The notes beneath the pieces are model-generated. The model was not told where the DNA came from and made no database searches. It saw nothing but the letters and a program-made list of their open reading frames with translations. Made by a program: the position numbers and the translations under genes. From CBDCNH01 sp965219015 (GTDB lineage: Bacteria; Pseudomonadota; Alphaproteobacteria; Rhodobacterales; Rhodobacteraceae): a stretch of DNA of 64,000 bases. This document shows positions 52,254-60,132 of this stretch, piece by piece. The stretch lies in contig CBDCNH010000013.1 in NCBI GenBank assembly GCA_965219015.1, positions 1-64,000 of the forward strand, in the 5' to 3' direction. Positions within the stretch are counted from its first letter, which is position 1, and each line of letters begins with the position of its first letter.

Positions 52254-53039
52254 ATGGCCAGCACGACGGAGACGAGCGGCGGCATCGTCGACACGATCAA
52301 GACCGTCGTCTACGCGCTCCTCATCGCGGGCGTGTTCCGCACGCTGTTCTTCCAGCCGTTCTGGATTCCCTCGGGCTCGATGAAGGACACGCTGCTGATC
52401 GGCGACTTCCTGTTCGTCAACAAGATGGCCTACGGCTATTCGCGCTACTCCTGCCCGTTCTCGATCTGCCCGATCACCGGCCGGATCCTCGGTTCGGAGC
52501 CCGAGCGCGGCGACGTCGTGGTGTTCCGCCACCCGAGCCAGGGCGAGGATCTCATCAAGCGCCTGATCGGGCTTCCCGGTGACCGCATCCAGATGAAGGC
52601 GGGGCTCCTCTACATCAACGACCAGCCGGTGAAGGTCGAGCCGCTGCGCGACTTCTCCGAGACCTACGAGCAGCAGGGACCGCTCCGCTCGCTGCCACGC
52701 TGTTCGAACGAGCCCGTCGGCATCGGCGGCACCTGCCTGAAAGAGCGCGCCGCCGAGACGCTGCCGAACGGCGTGACGCACGACGTCCTCAACATCCGCG
52801 ACGGCCTGCAGCAGGATGACACGCCGGTCTACACGGTGCCGGCGGCGATGTATTTCTTCATGGGCGACAATCGCGACAACTCTGCCGACAGCCGCTTCCA
52901 GGGGCCGGGCGAGCTCGGCTTCGTGCCCTACGCCAACATCATCGGGCGCGCCGACCGGATCATGTTCTCCTCCGCCGGCCGGTCGATGCTGTTCTTCTGG
53001 ACCTGGCGCGCGAACCGCTTCCTGAAAGCGGTCAATTGA
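52254..53039 (+). CDS. lepB: Signal peptidase I
   Basis: A 261-residue membrane protease. A single N-terminal helix (TVVYALLIAGVFRTLFF, about 17-33) is followed by the catalytic S42 (IPSGSMKDTL) and K102 (LIKRLIGLPGD), then MGDNRDNSADSR. It removes signal peptides of exported proteins at the periplasmic face. The region 125-175 contains two extra Cys (LPRCSNEP; GTCLKER) that could form a disulfide. GGACAGC precedes the ATG. Confidence 0.96.
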   Translation: MASTTETSGGIVDTIKTVVYALLIAGVFRTLFFQPFWIPSGSMKDTLLIGDFLFVNKMAYGYSRYSCPFSICPITGRILGSEPERGDVVVFRHPSQGEDLIKRLIGLPGDRIQMKAGLLYINDQPVKVEPLRDFSETYEQQGPLRSLPRCSNEPVGIGGTCLKERAAETLPNGVTHDVLNIRDGLQQDDTPVYTVPAAMYFFMGDNRDNSADSRFQGPGELGFVPYANIIGRADRIMFSSAGRSMLFFWTWRANRFLKAVN

Positions 53040-53049
53040 CGCCGCGGGA

Positions 53050-53745
53050 ATGAAGCTCGGGGCCGATCTCGCGGCGTTCGGCGCCCGGCTGGGCCACGGC
53101 TTCACCGACGACGCGCTCCTCGTCGAGGCCCTCACGCACGCGTCGCTCGGCTCCGCGACGCGCGCCGACAACCAGCGGCTCGAGTTCCTCGGCGACCGCG
53201 TGCTCGGCCTCGTGATGGCCGAGGCGCTCCTCGCCGCCGATCCCGCCGCCACCGAGGGCCAGCTCGCGCCCCGCTTCAACGCGCTCGTCCGCAAGGAGAC
53301 CTGCGCCGACGTGGCGCGCAGCGTCGGCATGGGCGACGTGCTCCGCCTCGGCCGCTCCGAGATGATGTCGGGCGGGCGCAAGAAGGACGCGCTCCTCGGC
53401 GACGCGCTCGAGGCGGTGATCGCGGCGGTCTACCTCGACGGCGGGTTCGGCGCGGCGCGGCGGGTCATCCTGCGGCTTTGGGGCCGGCGCATCGGCGGCG
53501 TCGACGCCGACGCGCGCGACGCCAAGACGGCGCTGCAGGAATGGGCGCAGGGCCGCGGCCAGACGCCGCCGCTCTACGTTGAGGTTGCGCGCAGCGGTCC
53601 CGATCACGCACCCATCTTCACCGTCGAGGCGCGTCTCGAGGGCGGTGCCAGCCAGAGTGCCGAAGCCGGCTCGAAGCGGCAGGCCGAGCAGATCGCCGCG
53701 CGCGCGCTCCTCGCGAGGCTGGAGAGCGGCGATGGCGAACGCTGA
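53050..53745 (+). CDS. rnc: Ribonuclease III
   Basis: A 231-residue endonuclease of double-stranded RNA. The signature NQRLEFLGDRVLGLVMAE carries the catalytic residues, with ALLGDALEAVIAAVYLDGG for the second half. The double-stranded RNA-binding domain spans about 155-225 (AKTALQEWAQGRGQ; GSKRQAEQIAARALL). It processes rRNA precursors. It overlaps era by 14 bp. Confidence 0.96.
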   Translation: MKLGADLAAFGARLGHGFTDDALLVEALTHASLGSATRADNQRLEFLGDRVLGLVMAEALLAADPAATEGQLAPRFNALVRKETCADVARSVGMGDVLRLGRSEMMSGGRKKDALLGDALEAVIAAVYLDGGFGAARRVILRLWGRRIGGVDADARDAKTALQEWAQGRGQTPPLYVEVARSGPDHAPIFTVEARLEGGASQSAEAGSKRQAEQIAARALLARLESGDGER

Positions 53746-54664
53746 CATTGCCGGGGCGACCCGCGCAGGCTTCGTGGCGCTCATCGGCGAGCCCAATGCC
53801 GGCAAGTCCACGCTCCTCAACCGCATGGTGGGCGCCAAGGTCTCGATCGTCACGCACAAGGTTCAGACCACGCGGATGCGGATCCGCGGCGTCGCGATGG
53901 AAGGGGCGGCGCAGATCGTCTTCGTCGACACGCCGGGCCTCTTCCGCCCGCGCCGGCGGCTCGACCGCGCGATGGTCGCGGCGGCCTGGGGCGGGGCGGC
54001 CGACGCCGACGTGGTCGCCCTCCTCGTCGAGGCGCACCGCGGGCTGACCGACGGTGTCCGCGCCATCATCGACGCGCTCGGCGATCGCGTGGGCGGCCGC
54101 CCGGTGGCGCTCGTCATCAACAAGATCGACCGGGTGCGTGCCGAGGTGCTCCTCGGGCTGTCCGCAGCACTCAACGAGACGTTTCCCTTCGCCGCCACCT
54201 TCATGGTGTCCGCGCAGCGCGGCTACGGCGTGACCGAGCTGCGCGCCTGGCTCGCCGCGGCCTTGCCCGAGGGCCCGTGGCTCTACCCCGAGGACCAGAT
54301 CGCCGACCTGCCGATGCGGATGATCGCCGCCGAGATCACCCGCGAGAAGCTCACGCTGCGCCTGCACCAGGAGCTCCCCTACGAGCTCACCGTCGAGACC
54401 GAGGCCTGGGAGGACCGCCCCGACGGTTCCGTACGGGTGGACCAGCTCGTCTACGTCGCCCGCGACGGTCACAAGGGCATCGTGCTCGGCCACGGCGGCG
54501 AGACGATCAAGGGCGTGAGCACGGCCGCACGCGCCGAGCTCGCCGCCTTCCTCGGCCGCCCGGCGCATCTCTTCCTCACCGTCAAGGTCCGCCCCGGCTG
54601 GCTTGACGAGGCCGAGCGCTACACCGAGATGGGCCTCGAGTTCGGCGACGGCGAGGCCGGCTGA
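53732..54664 (+). CDS. era: GTPase Era
   Basis: A 310-residue ribosome-assembly GTPase. G1 is GEPNAGKST (residues 19-27), G3 is VDTPGLF, G4 is INKID and G5 MVSAQRGYG; the KH domain follows at about 205 (AEITREKLTLRLHQELPY; GHKGIVLGHGGETIKG). It binds 16S rRNA near the anti-Shine-Dalgarno. ATG 53732 lies inside the rnc end with GGAG upstream, so it is translationally coupled. Confidence 0.96.
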   Translation: MANADIAGATRAGFVALIGEPNAGKSTLLNRMVGAKVSIVTHKVQTTRMRIRGVAMEGAAQIVFVDTPGLFRPRRRLDRAMVAAAWGGAADADVVALLVEAHRGLTDGVRAIIDALGDRVGGRPVALVINKIDRVRAEVLLGLSAALNETFPFAATFMVSAQRGYGVTELRAWLAAALPEGPWLYPEDQIADLPMRMIAAEITREKLTLRLHQELPYELTVETEAWEDRPDGSVRVDQLVYVARDGHKGIVLGHGGETIKGVSTAARAELAAFLGRPAHLFLTVKVRPGWLDEAERYTEMGLEFGDGEAG

Positions 54665-54677
54665 TGCGGCTGCCCTG

Positions 54678-55016
54678 ATGCCCGAGCCGCGCCTCGCCAC
54701 CGGCTTCTGGGTCCGCGCCTACCTCGCCCGCCTCCGCCTCGCCGACATCCCCGCGTTCCTGACCGCGCACGGCGACGACACCGCCGGGGCCGTCATCGTC
54801 AAGCTCGCCACGCTCGATGGCCGCGCGCGGGCGTTTCACCGCATGGTCGATCTCGCCGCCGGCGGCCGAGCCTGGGTGGTCCTCGCGGAGGGTGCCGAGC
54901 CCGAGGTCGATGCCGCCGTCGCCCGGCAGCGGGGCTACGACCCGGACCTCTGGGTGATCGAGGTCGAGGACCGCGCCGGCCGCACGCTGCTTGGCCAGGA
55001 CGGGCTCGCCGAATGA
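54678..55016 (+). CDS. DUF1491 protein
   Basis: A 112-residue protein: LATGFWVRAYLARLRLADIPAF opens the family, followed by GAVIVKLATLDGRARAF and a C-terminal RQRGYDPDLWVIEVED. DUF1491 is almost confined to alphaproteobacteria, and its place between era and recO is conserved. No function is known. ATG 54678 is 13 bp after the era stop. Confidence 0.9.
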   Translation: MPEPRLATGFWVRAYLARLRLADIPAFLTAHGDDTAGAVIVKLATLDGRARAFHRMVDLAAGGRAWVVLAEGAEPEVDAAVARQRGYDPDLWVIEVEDRAGRTLLGQDGLAE

Positions 55017-55031
55017 CGCCCGGAGCGCTTC

Positions 55032-55793
55032 ATGGACTGGCGTGACGAGGGCGCGCTCCTCGCCGTGCGCCCGCATGGCGAGAGCGCCGCGATCGTCGAG
55101 GTGTTCACCGCCCTGCACGGCCGTCATGCCGGCGTCGTCCACGGCGGCGCGTCGCGGCGGATGGTGCCCGTCCTGCAGCCCGGCGCGCAGCTCGACCTCG
55201 CCTGGCGCGCACGCCTCGACGCGCACATCGGCACGTTCCGCGTCGAGCCGGTCCGCGCCCGCGCCGCCACCATCCTCAACGACCGCACGGCGCTCGCGGG
55301 CCTCGCCGCGGTCTGCGCGCTCGCCGCCTTCGCGCTCCCGGAGCGCGAGCCGCAGCCCGCCCTCTACGCCGCCACCACGCGCCTCCTCGACGCGCTCGCC
55401 GCGGGCGAGCCCTGGCCCGTGGCCTATGTCCGATGGGAGCTCCTTCTCCTTCGCACGCTCGGCTTCGGCCTCGACCTCGCCTCCTGCGCGCTCACCGGCC
55501 AGACCCACGATCTCGCCTACGTCTCTCCGAAGACCGGCCGCGCCGTGAGCCGCGGCGCCGCCGGGGAGTGGGCGAACCGCCTGCTGCCGCTCCCGGCGTT
55601 CTTCGTCGCCCCGACCCCTCCAACCTCCGCCGACCCCACCTCCGCCGACCCCACCTCCGCCGATCCCACTTCTGCCGACCTCGCCGCCGGCCTGCGCCTC
55701 ACCGGCCACTTTCTCGCCCATCGGCTCGCCCCAGCCCTCGGCGACCGTCCCCTGCCCGAACAGCGCGCGAGGCTCATGGCGCGTCTGACATGA
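55032..55793 (+). CDS. recO: DNA repair protein RecO
   Basis: A 253-residue RecO. The N-terminal OB-fold reads DEGALLAVRPHGESAAIVEVFT and HAGVVHGGASRRMVPVLQPG; the helical middle contains YVRWELLLLRTLGFGLDLASC and VSPKTGRAVS. The zinc-binding cysteines of some RecO proteins are mostly absent. It works with RecR and RecF to load RecA. A four-unit PTSAD repeat interrupts the C-terminal domain near residues 197-216. It is the last gene of the conserved run, and the mobile-element region begins right after it. Confidence 0.93.
   Translation: MDWRDEGALLAVRPHGESAAIVEVFTALHGRHAGVVHGGASRRMVPVLQPGAQLDLAWRARLDAHIGTFRVEPVRARAATILNDRTALAGLAAVCALAAFALPEREPQPALYAATTRLLDALAAGEPWPVAYVRWELLLLRTLGFGLDLASCALTGQTHDLAYVSPKTGRAVSRGAAGEWANRLLPLPAFFVAPTPPTSADPTSADPTSADPTSADLAAGLRLTGHFLAHRLAPALGDRPLPEQRARLMARLT
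55620..55679 (+). repeat. 15-bp minisatellite inside recO
   Basis: Four 15-bp units (starting 55620, 55635, 55650, 55665), each encoding PTSAD, with only a few third-position changes. Being a multiple of three, copy-number changes keep the frame; the segment is likely a surface loop. Confidence 0.92.
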
Positions 55794-56062
55794 CCGCCAT
55801 CTGAACGAGGCGCCCTCGCGCCGGCGCTCGTGAAGAGGTCGATCGACCTCCAGGACCAGACCTCCCGCGTCGAGCACTCTGGTCGATGAGCTGCATCAGG
55901 AGCGCCGCGAGCGAAAGATGCGTCGCAACCGGCGCCGCATGTTCCGGCGGAGTGTGCTACGACGTATCCACGAAGCTGGCGACGCGCCCCACCCGCGCGC
56001 CGAGGCGGCCGAGGCCGCGATGGCACGGCGAAGAGCGCGTGCGAACTCCTCGATGCCTTCGA
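55794..56062. other. Interval between recO and the cut IS481 copy
   Basis: No gene recognised. The minus-strand transposase frame runs on through here and into recO antisense, but the translation is not protein-like. The sequence probably belongs to whatever was joined to the truncated insertion sequence. Confidence 0.45.
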
Positions 56063-57064
56063 TCCCGGCATTTGGTGGATCGGGTTGACGATGAATCGAT
56101 CTGGCTCTGATGTCCAGATTTTGCAGATGTACTCGTAGGGCGTGAGGCCGCCGAGGGTCTTGAGTCTGCGGGCGAAGTTGTAGGCTGCTAGGAAATCGGC
56201 GAGGTGCGTACGCAGCTGATCGTGGCTGTCGTAATGATAGCGCTTTACCGTGGCGTCCTTGATTGTCCGGTTCATCCGCTCGACTTGGCCGTTCCTCGGG
56301 AAAACGATCCACCGGATCGTTTCCTGATCCTCGTCTCTCCAAGGGTGGTTCGGCTTCGTCAGGCGGTGCTCGATCCCATTGGCTTCGCAGATCATGTCAA
56401 AGCGTATTGGCCGGGAATAGATGGTGTTCCGGTTCCGGGGCTGCTCGGCGAACTGGATGCCGTTGTCCGTGAGGATCGTATGGACCTGATAGGATGAGCC
56501 GCAGGCGAATGCTTCGAGCATGTGCTGGAGGAACTCCCAAGCCGTCTTTCGGTCTGCCTTCTCGACGAGTTGGGTCACGGCAAACTTGCTGGTCCGGTCG
56601 ATGCCGACGAACAGGTAAAGCTTGCCCTCGGAGGTCTGAACCTCGGCAATATCGATATGAAAGAACCCGATCGCGTAGCGCTTGAACCTCTGTCGTTTGG
56701 GCTTTTCCCCCTCGACGTCCGGCAGGCGGGAGATGCCATGCCGCTGCAGGCACCGATGTAGCGCCGAGCGCGTCAGGTGCGGGATCGAGGGCTGCAGAGC
56801 GTAGAGGCAGTCGTCCAGCGGCAGCAGCGTGTGCCGTCGAAAGGCGACGATCATCGCCTCCTCGGCCTCTGTCAGAACCGTCGAGCGCGGCTCCCTCGGG
56901 CCGGTCTTCAAATCCTCGACCGTCGCCCGCTTCCGCCACTTGGCGACCGTCTTGGGATTGATCCCCAACTCGCCGCTCAGCTGCGAGAGCGAAGCCTGCG
57001 ATCGCTGTATTGCAGCTCTGACGGCGAACGTGGTCGTGGCGCAGCCGTGACGAACTTGTCCCAT
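56063..57064 (-). pseudogene. IS481 family transposase, 3' end cut and internally interrupted
   Basis: A DDE transposase: MGQVRHGCATTTFAVRAAIQ start, helix-turn-helix LGINPKTVAKWRKRATVED, then IDIAEVQTSEGKLYLFVGID, ILTDNGIQFAEQPRN and NGQVERMNRTIKDATV for the catalytic core. Two faults are visible. First, the normal ending (IHQMPG plus a few residues and a stop) is broken after MPG at 56063, so the frame runs on to 55517 through recO antisense. Second, a 45-bp palindromic insert (56294-56338) places 15 foreign codons directly before the catalytic glutamate. Probably inactive. ATG 57064 starts the family sequence. Terminal repeats were not identified. Confidence 0.85.
56294..56338. repeat. 45-bp palindromic element, copy 1
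   Basis: Insert within the IS481 transposase gene between codons for HPW and NGQVERMNR. It contains the perfect hairpin AAACGATCC-ACC-GGATCGTTT (56302-56322). In plus orientation it begins with C-x-TCGGGAAAAC and ends with CCTC-x-TC-x-CT, the same plan as the copy at 60783-60828. Being 45 bp, it keeps the frame and adds RDEDQETIRWIVFPR to the protein. Confidence 0.8.
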
Positions 57065-57207
57065 AATGCTTCCTTCCATCCATTCGAAAGGATCGCACCA
57101 TCAAACCGTGGGATCAAACACCTAGGTTCTCTGACTCAAGGAGTAGCTTACAGAGCCCCGATATGGAATACTCTGCGAGATCACTTTCGATGAAGCCTCG
57201 ACCCGAA

Positions 57208-57786
57208 CTACCTTTTTTCCACCTCATCGTGATTGTCCTCTTCATCACCAATATTTTTATCCGACGTCCCTTCGATGTCCTTCTTTTTTCTAACTTCTTC
57301 TTCCTCACGAATTCTTAGCTCTTGCTCTGCCTGTACCTTACTTTTCGTCTCAGCATTAAGTCTATCTCGATGTCCCTTTTTTTCATAATGGTAAAGACCT
57401 TGTTTATTAGTTTTAAGGTCAAGTTTCCGTATTTATATACTATCTTTAAGCAGATCAACATACTGTTCTAGATCTTCTGTAGGCATATTTAGGATATCAT
57501 CAATCATTGGCAAGTCGCCGCCAAGTTTACCATCATGGATACTTAAACCAAGCGGCTCAGACTCATAATCACCAAAATTATCATTAAAACCATCTCCTGA
57601 GATGTGATGGGTCGAGAACAGCCTATCAAAGGAGCGCCCTACGCGATCAACTACGCTTTGCCCTGCCCCGGTAAGGGGGTCACTTCCATTTAGCGCTCCG
57701 TCGTCCCAATAATCTGTTATCTGTTCGCTGGTGTAGACCGCGCCAATGATTAGTCCAGCGGCAACTAACTCGCCAATACACGCATC
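57208..57786 (-). pseudogene. RHS-type toxin C-terminal fragment
   Basis: An AT-rich frame, unlike its surroundings, encodes ACIGELVAAGLIIGAVYTSE, then SVVDRVGRSFDRLFS and DDILNMPTEDLEQYVDLLKD. It is interrupted by TAA at 57433-57435, then continues in the same frame as IRKLDLKTNKQGLYHYEKKG, a highly charged segment (EEEEVRKKKDIEG) and a TAG at 57208-57210. The pattern 'SI-x-R...LG/LYxxxxGHRxR...E' resembles tails of RHS/polymorphic toxins. It has no start codon and directly follows an RHS core fragment, so I read it as a dead toxin end. The precise toxin class is unknown. Confidence 0.55.
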
Positions 57787-57799
57787 TTAAGCGCAATTC

Positions 57800-58163
57800 C
57801 CCCCCCCGGATCCCGTCCGTTGACGGGGTCTCCCCCGGCGCAGGCGTAGCGGCTGGTGCCGACGCCGGGCATGGCGACGTCGAACCAGTCGGGGGAGAGG
57901 AAGACGCCGAGGGTGGGGTCCATGTAGCGGGCGTTGAGGTACATGAGTTCGGGCCCGGCGTCGTAGCGCTCGCCGATCCAGGCGTGGTCCTCCTGCGGCA
58001 GCGTGCTGGACGCGGGCGGCTCGTTCGGCGCGCCGTACGGGCGGTAGGCGTGCAGCTCCACCCGGGCGCCGGTCGCGTCGGTGACGGCGCGCAGCGAGCC
58101 GAGCTGGTCGGTATGCAGGTCGTAGGTCTTCGGGCCATCGATGCGGACCCTATAAATTTCTTG
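57800..58163 (-). pseudogene. RHS repeat-associated core fragment
   Basis: Minus strand encodes YDLHTDQLGSLRAVTDATGA, ELHAYRPYGAPNEP, IGERYDAGPELMYLNARYMD, PTLGVFLSPDWFDVAMPGVG and RYACAGGDPVNGRDP: the end of an RHS/YD-repeat shell with the conserved closing core that precedes the variable toxin domain. The upstream part of the huge gene is missing (a TGA stands just before, near 58170), and a run of about ten C on the plus strand at 57798-57807 marks where the frame breaks from the C-terminal piece. Fragment only. Confidence 0.8.
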
Positions 58164-58197
58164 TCGACATCAAAGTACTTCATAAGAAAGTTGGTTT

Positions 58198-58899
58198 TCA
58201 CGTCTCATGTAACCCAGCTGGCATGAATTCGCGGGATGCGGGTGCGATCTCACCGAACTTCTCGATGATGAAGATGTCCCGGTCAGGCGGGCAGTAGAAG
58301 GACTCGTCGAACATGTCGATGCCCAGGTTCGCCAGGTAGCGCTCGAGCATCTGCCCCGTGAACCGGTCCTTGCGCCGCCTCACGGTGTAACTCGCCGTCT
58401 CCTCGAACGGTAGCTCCTCGCCAGCAGTATAAAATTCCCATTTGCTGCCATCGTAAGACAGGGATACAGTTCGCTTATAGCCAAAAGGCCTCTCCGTATC
58501 AGGACCGAAGAGTTCAAAGATAGTGGCTGGATAATTCGTAGCATCCTCTTTTGCTTGATACACAGCGCGCACTGCCTCGCACGAGAAATCCCAGATGAGC
58601 AGCGCGAGATACGCGAAGACATCGGTGCCAAGGTGTCCGTTGGCCAGAAACGCCGTCCACCTCGATCTCGTGGGGATAAAGAGGAACCTCCGACCTTCGA
58701 CGCTCGTCAGAGGCAGAAGACGCATCAAGGTCGACGGAAAATCCGCACGAAAGCTGCTTTTGACCACTTCGACGTTGCGCCGCTCTTGAATGATGACCTG
58801 CCTCTCTAGAAAGGCGTCGGCCGCCTCTTCGGGGCCGAGCGATATGAAACCAAATTCACTTGTAATTGGTTTAAACTTTTCGCTGAGAATATTATTCAT
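58198..58899 (-). CDS. Hypothetical protein, possible immunity protein of the RHS locus
   Basis: A 233-residue soluble protein of no family I can name: MNNILSEKFKPITSEFGFIS, GRRFLFIPTRSRWTAFLANG, VFAYLALLIWDFSCEAVRAV and YCPPDRDIFIIEKFGE. It starts one base after the stop of a charged toxin-like tail and lies directly upstream of RHS core/C-terminal fragments on the same strand, the usual neighbourhood of immunity genes for polymorphic toxins. Codon use drifts from AT-rich at the 5' end to GC-rich later. The gene looks complete; the role is inference from context. Confidence 0.55.
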   Translation of the reverse strand: MNNILSEKFKPITSEFGFISLGPEEAADAFLERQVIIQERRNVEVVKSSFRADFPSTLMRLLPLTSVEGRRFLFIPTRSRWTAFLANGHLGTDVFAYLALLIWDFSCEAVRAVYQAKEDATNYPATIFELFGPDTERPFGYKRTVSLSYDGSKWEFYTAGEELPFEETASYTVRRRKDRFTGQMLERYLANLGIDMFDESFYCPPDRDIFIIEKFGEIAPASREFMPAGLHET

Positions 58900-58900
58900 T

Positions 58901-59184
58901 CTAGTCTACTACCTTAAGTTCAACGTCTCCATCTGGGTCATTTGCTCTTATTCTATCTTCATGGTCCAGCCCCCGTTTTGACCTTTTGGCCGGCCCCTTA
59001 GACGAAGGAAGGCGACGCATGTCGCGGCACACCTTTCTCAGCATCCTTTCGATTGCCGCGTGCTCATGGGAGTTTGCTCCCCACGACCGCACTTCGCCGC
59101 CTCGACCTGCCTCGGCGACGGCGACCGTGATCGTATCCTTGTGCATGTCAAGACCGACTTAGGCGTCCACTTCCGACATGAGCG
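58901..59184 (-). pseudogene. IS110 N-terminal remnant fused to an unknown charged tail
   Basis: At 59184 the minus strand reads MSEVDA then a stop, then VGLDMHKDTITVAVAEAGRGG, the opening of an IS110-type transposase (DEDD aspartate in GLDxHKDT) with a nonsense codon where Tyr is usual. Similarity fades by about 59060. The frame stays open into RSKRGLDHEDRIRANDPDG and ends VELKVVD at TAG 58901-58903, one base before the next gene. That tail may be the end of a toxin gene paired with it. The whole is a composite relic. Confidence 0.6.
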
Positions 59185-59229
59185 TTCTCCCATCCAAACG
59201 CTCGAAGCTCCGCACCGCCCTTCACGTCT

Positions 59230-59428
59230 GCGAAACGGTCATCCTATCTACCTCTTCGTGGGCTCCGAGGCCGGCGGCCGCGCCGCTGCCACAGCCTATA
59301 CCCTGATCGAGACGGCCAAGCTCAACGGCGTCGACCCGCAGGCCTGGCTCGCCGATACCCTCGCCCGTATCCACGACTACAAGATCACCCGCGTCGATGA
59401 CTTCCTGCCGTGGAATAGAGCAAAGTAA
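59230..59428 (+). pseudogene. IS66 transposase C-terminal remnant
   Basis: Encodes YLFVGSEAGGRAAATAYTLI, ETAKLNGVDPQAWLADTLAR and IHDYKITRVDDFLPWNRAK, the standard end of an IS66 TnpC transposase (SdxGGexaA, LIxTxKLNGVDPxxxL, LLPW). All upstream domains are gone. Confidence 0.85.
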
Positions 59429-59433
59429 AACAG

Positions 59434-59667
59434 TCAGCCCGGACGTTTACTCCCCTCAACGGCCACCGAAATGCAGCCTGCGCCAAATCCCTGCATCTCG
59501 CAGCGTACACGAGCGCCTGGCTGGAACTCCCATGTTTCGTAATCTGAATCAAAGTCATCTGGCATTTCCAGGCGATAGACATCGCCGGAGATCAGAACCG
59601 CCGAAGCCGGTTTCATTACGTCAGTGCCCTCGTCAAGAAGCCTGACATAGATAGTCTTAGGGCGAAT
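59434..59667 (-). CDS. Small conserved hypothetical protein
   Basis: A protein of about 77 residues: TIYVRLLDEGTDVMKPASAV, then GDVYRLEMPDDFDSDYETWE and FQPGARVRCEMQ. This is the layout of a small beta-rich protein found widely as a single gene and often in mobile regions; I know no function. No ATG/GTG/TTG stands just before IYVRLL: the frame is open upstream to 59781 but that overlaps repA. The start is therefore uncertain, or lost. Confidence 0.55.
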   Translation of the reverse strand: MRPKTIYVRLLDEGTDVMKPASAVLISGDVYRLEMPDDFDSDYETWEFQPGARVRCEMQGFGAGCISVAVEGSKRPG

Positions 59668-59754
59668 CCACCGTCGGGTGGAATCCAGTAGAAACTGGTT
59701 CCTAGAACGACGAAGTGGGTTCCTTGATCGACGAAGCCTTGACAAGGTCCGTTC

Positions 59755-60132
59755 ATGGGAAATCTTCTGCCTGATCGTCATCCCAATCGGGATCTTTTCA
59801 TCCTCGACGTGTCAGACGCGGCGCCCAAGGATGACATGGCGTCGATGGAGCACCCGATCTTCTCGCTATCCTTGAAGCCGGACATGCGGGAACTCGACTA
59901 CACACACGACGGCAATCGGGTCGTGGTCGTTCCCAGCGGCAAGGGACTCGCCACGATTATGGACAAGGACATCCTGTTCTATTGCATCAGCAAGCTCGTT
60001 CACCAAATGAACGCCGGGGAGGACATTAGCCCCTGGGTCGAACTGACCGCGCATGAAGCGATGGCCGCCACGAACTGGCGGACCAATCGAGGATCGAGCA
60101 ACCTCAAGTCTGGAATTTCAGCGACGCCCTGA
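59755..60132 (+). pseudogene. repA: Plasmid replication initiator RepA, N-terminal part
   Basis: Encodes MGNLLPDRHPNRDLFILDVS, DAAPKDDMASMEHPIFSLSL and KGLATIMDKDILFYCISKLV, then PWVELTAHEAMAATN: the start of RPA-type replication initiators of alphaproteobacterial plasmids. After about residue 117 the frame enters the end of an IS256-family element and stops. Full proteins are around 300-400 residues, so most is missing, and the rest is not found beyond the element. AAGG precedes ATG 59755. It marks plasmid-derived DNA in the chromosome, or a plasmid junction. Confidence 0.85.

Noticed and set aside
55620..55679. CRISPR or regulatory repeat
   Set aside because: The 15-bp units are in frame within recO and encode PTSAD.
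57114..57308. A 64-codon minus-strand frame starting MRKKKLEKRR
   Set aside because: It reads the AT-rich toxin tail in the wrong frame; the neighbouring frame continues the toxin-like sequence.
57680..58201. A 173-codon minus-strand frame over the RHS fragment
   Set aside because: The RHS core residues are in a different frame of the same strand; this one is Pro/Ser/Thr/Arg-rich noise.
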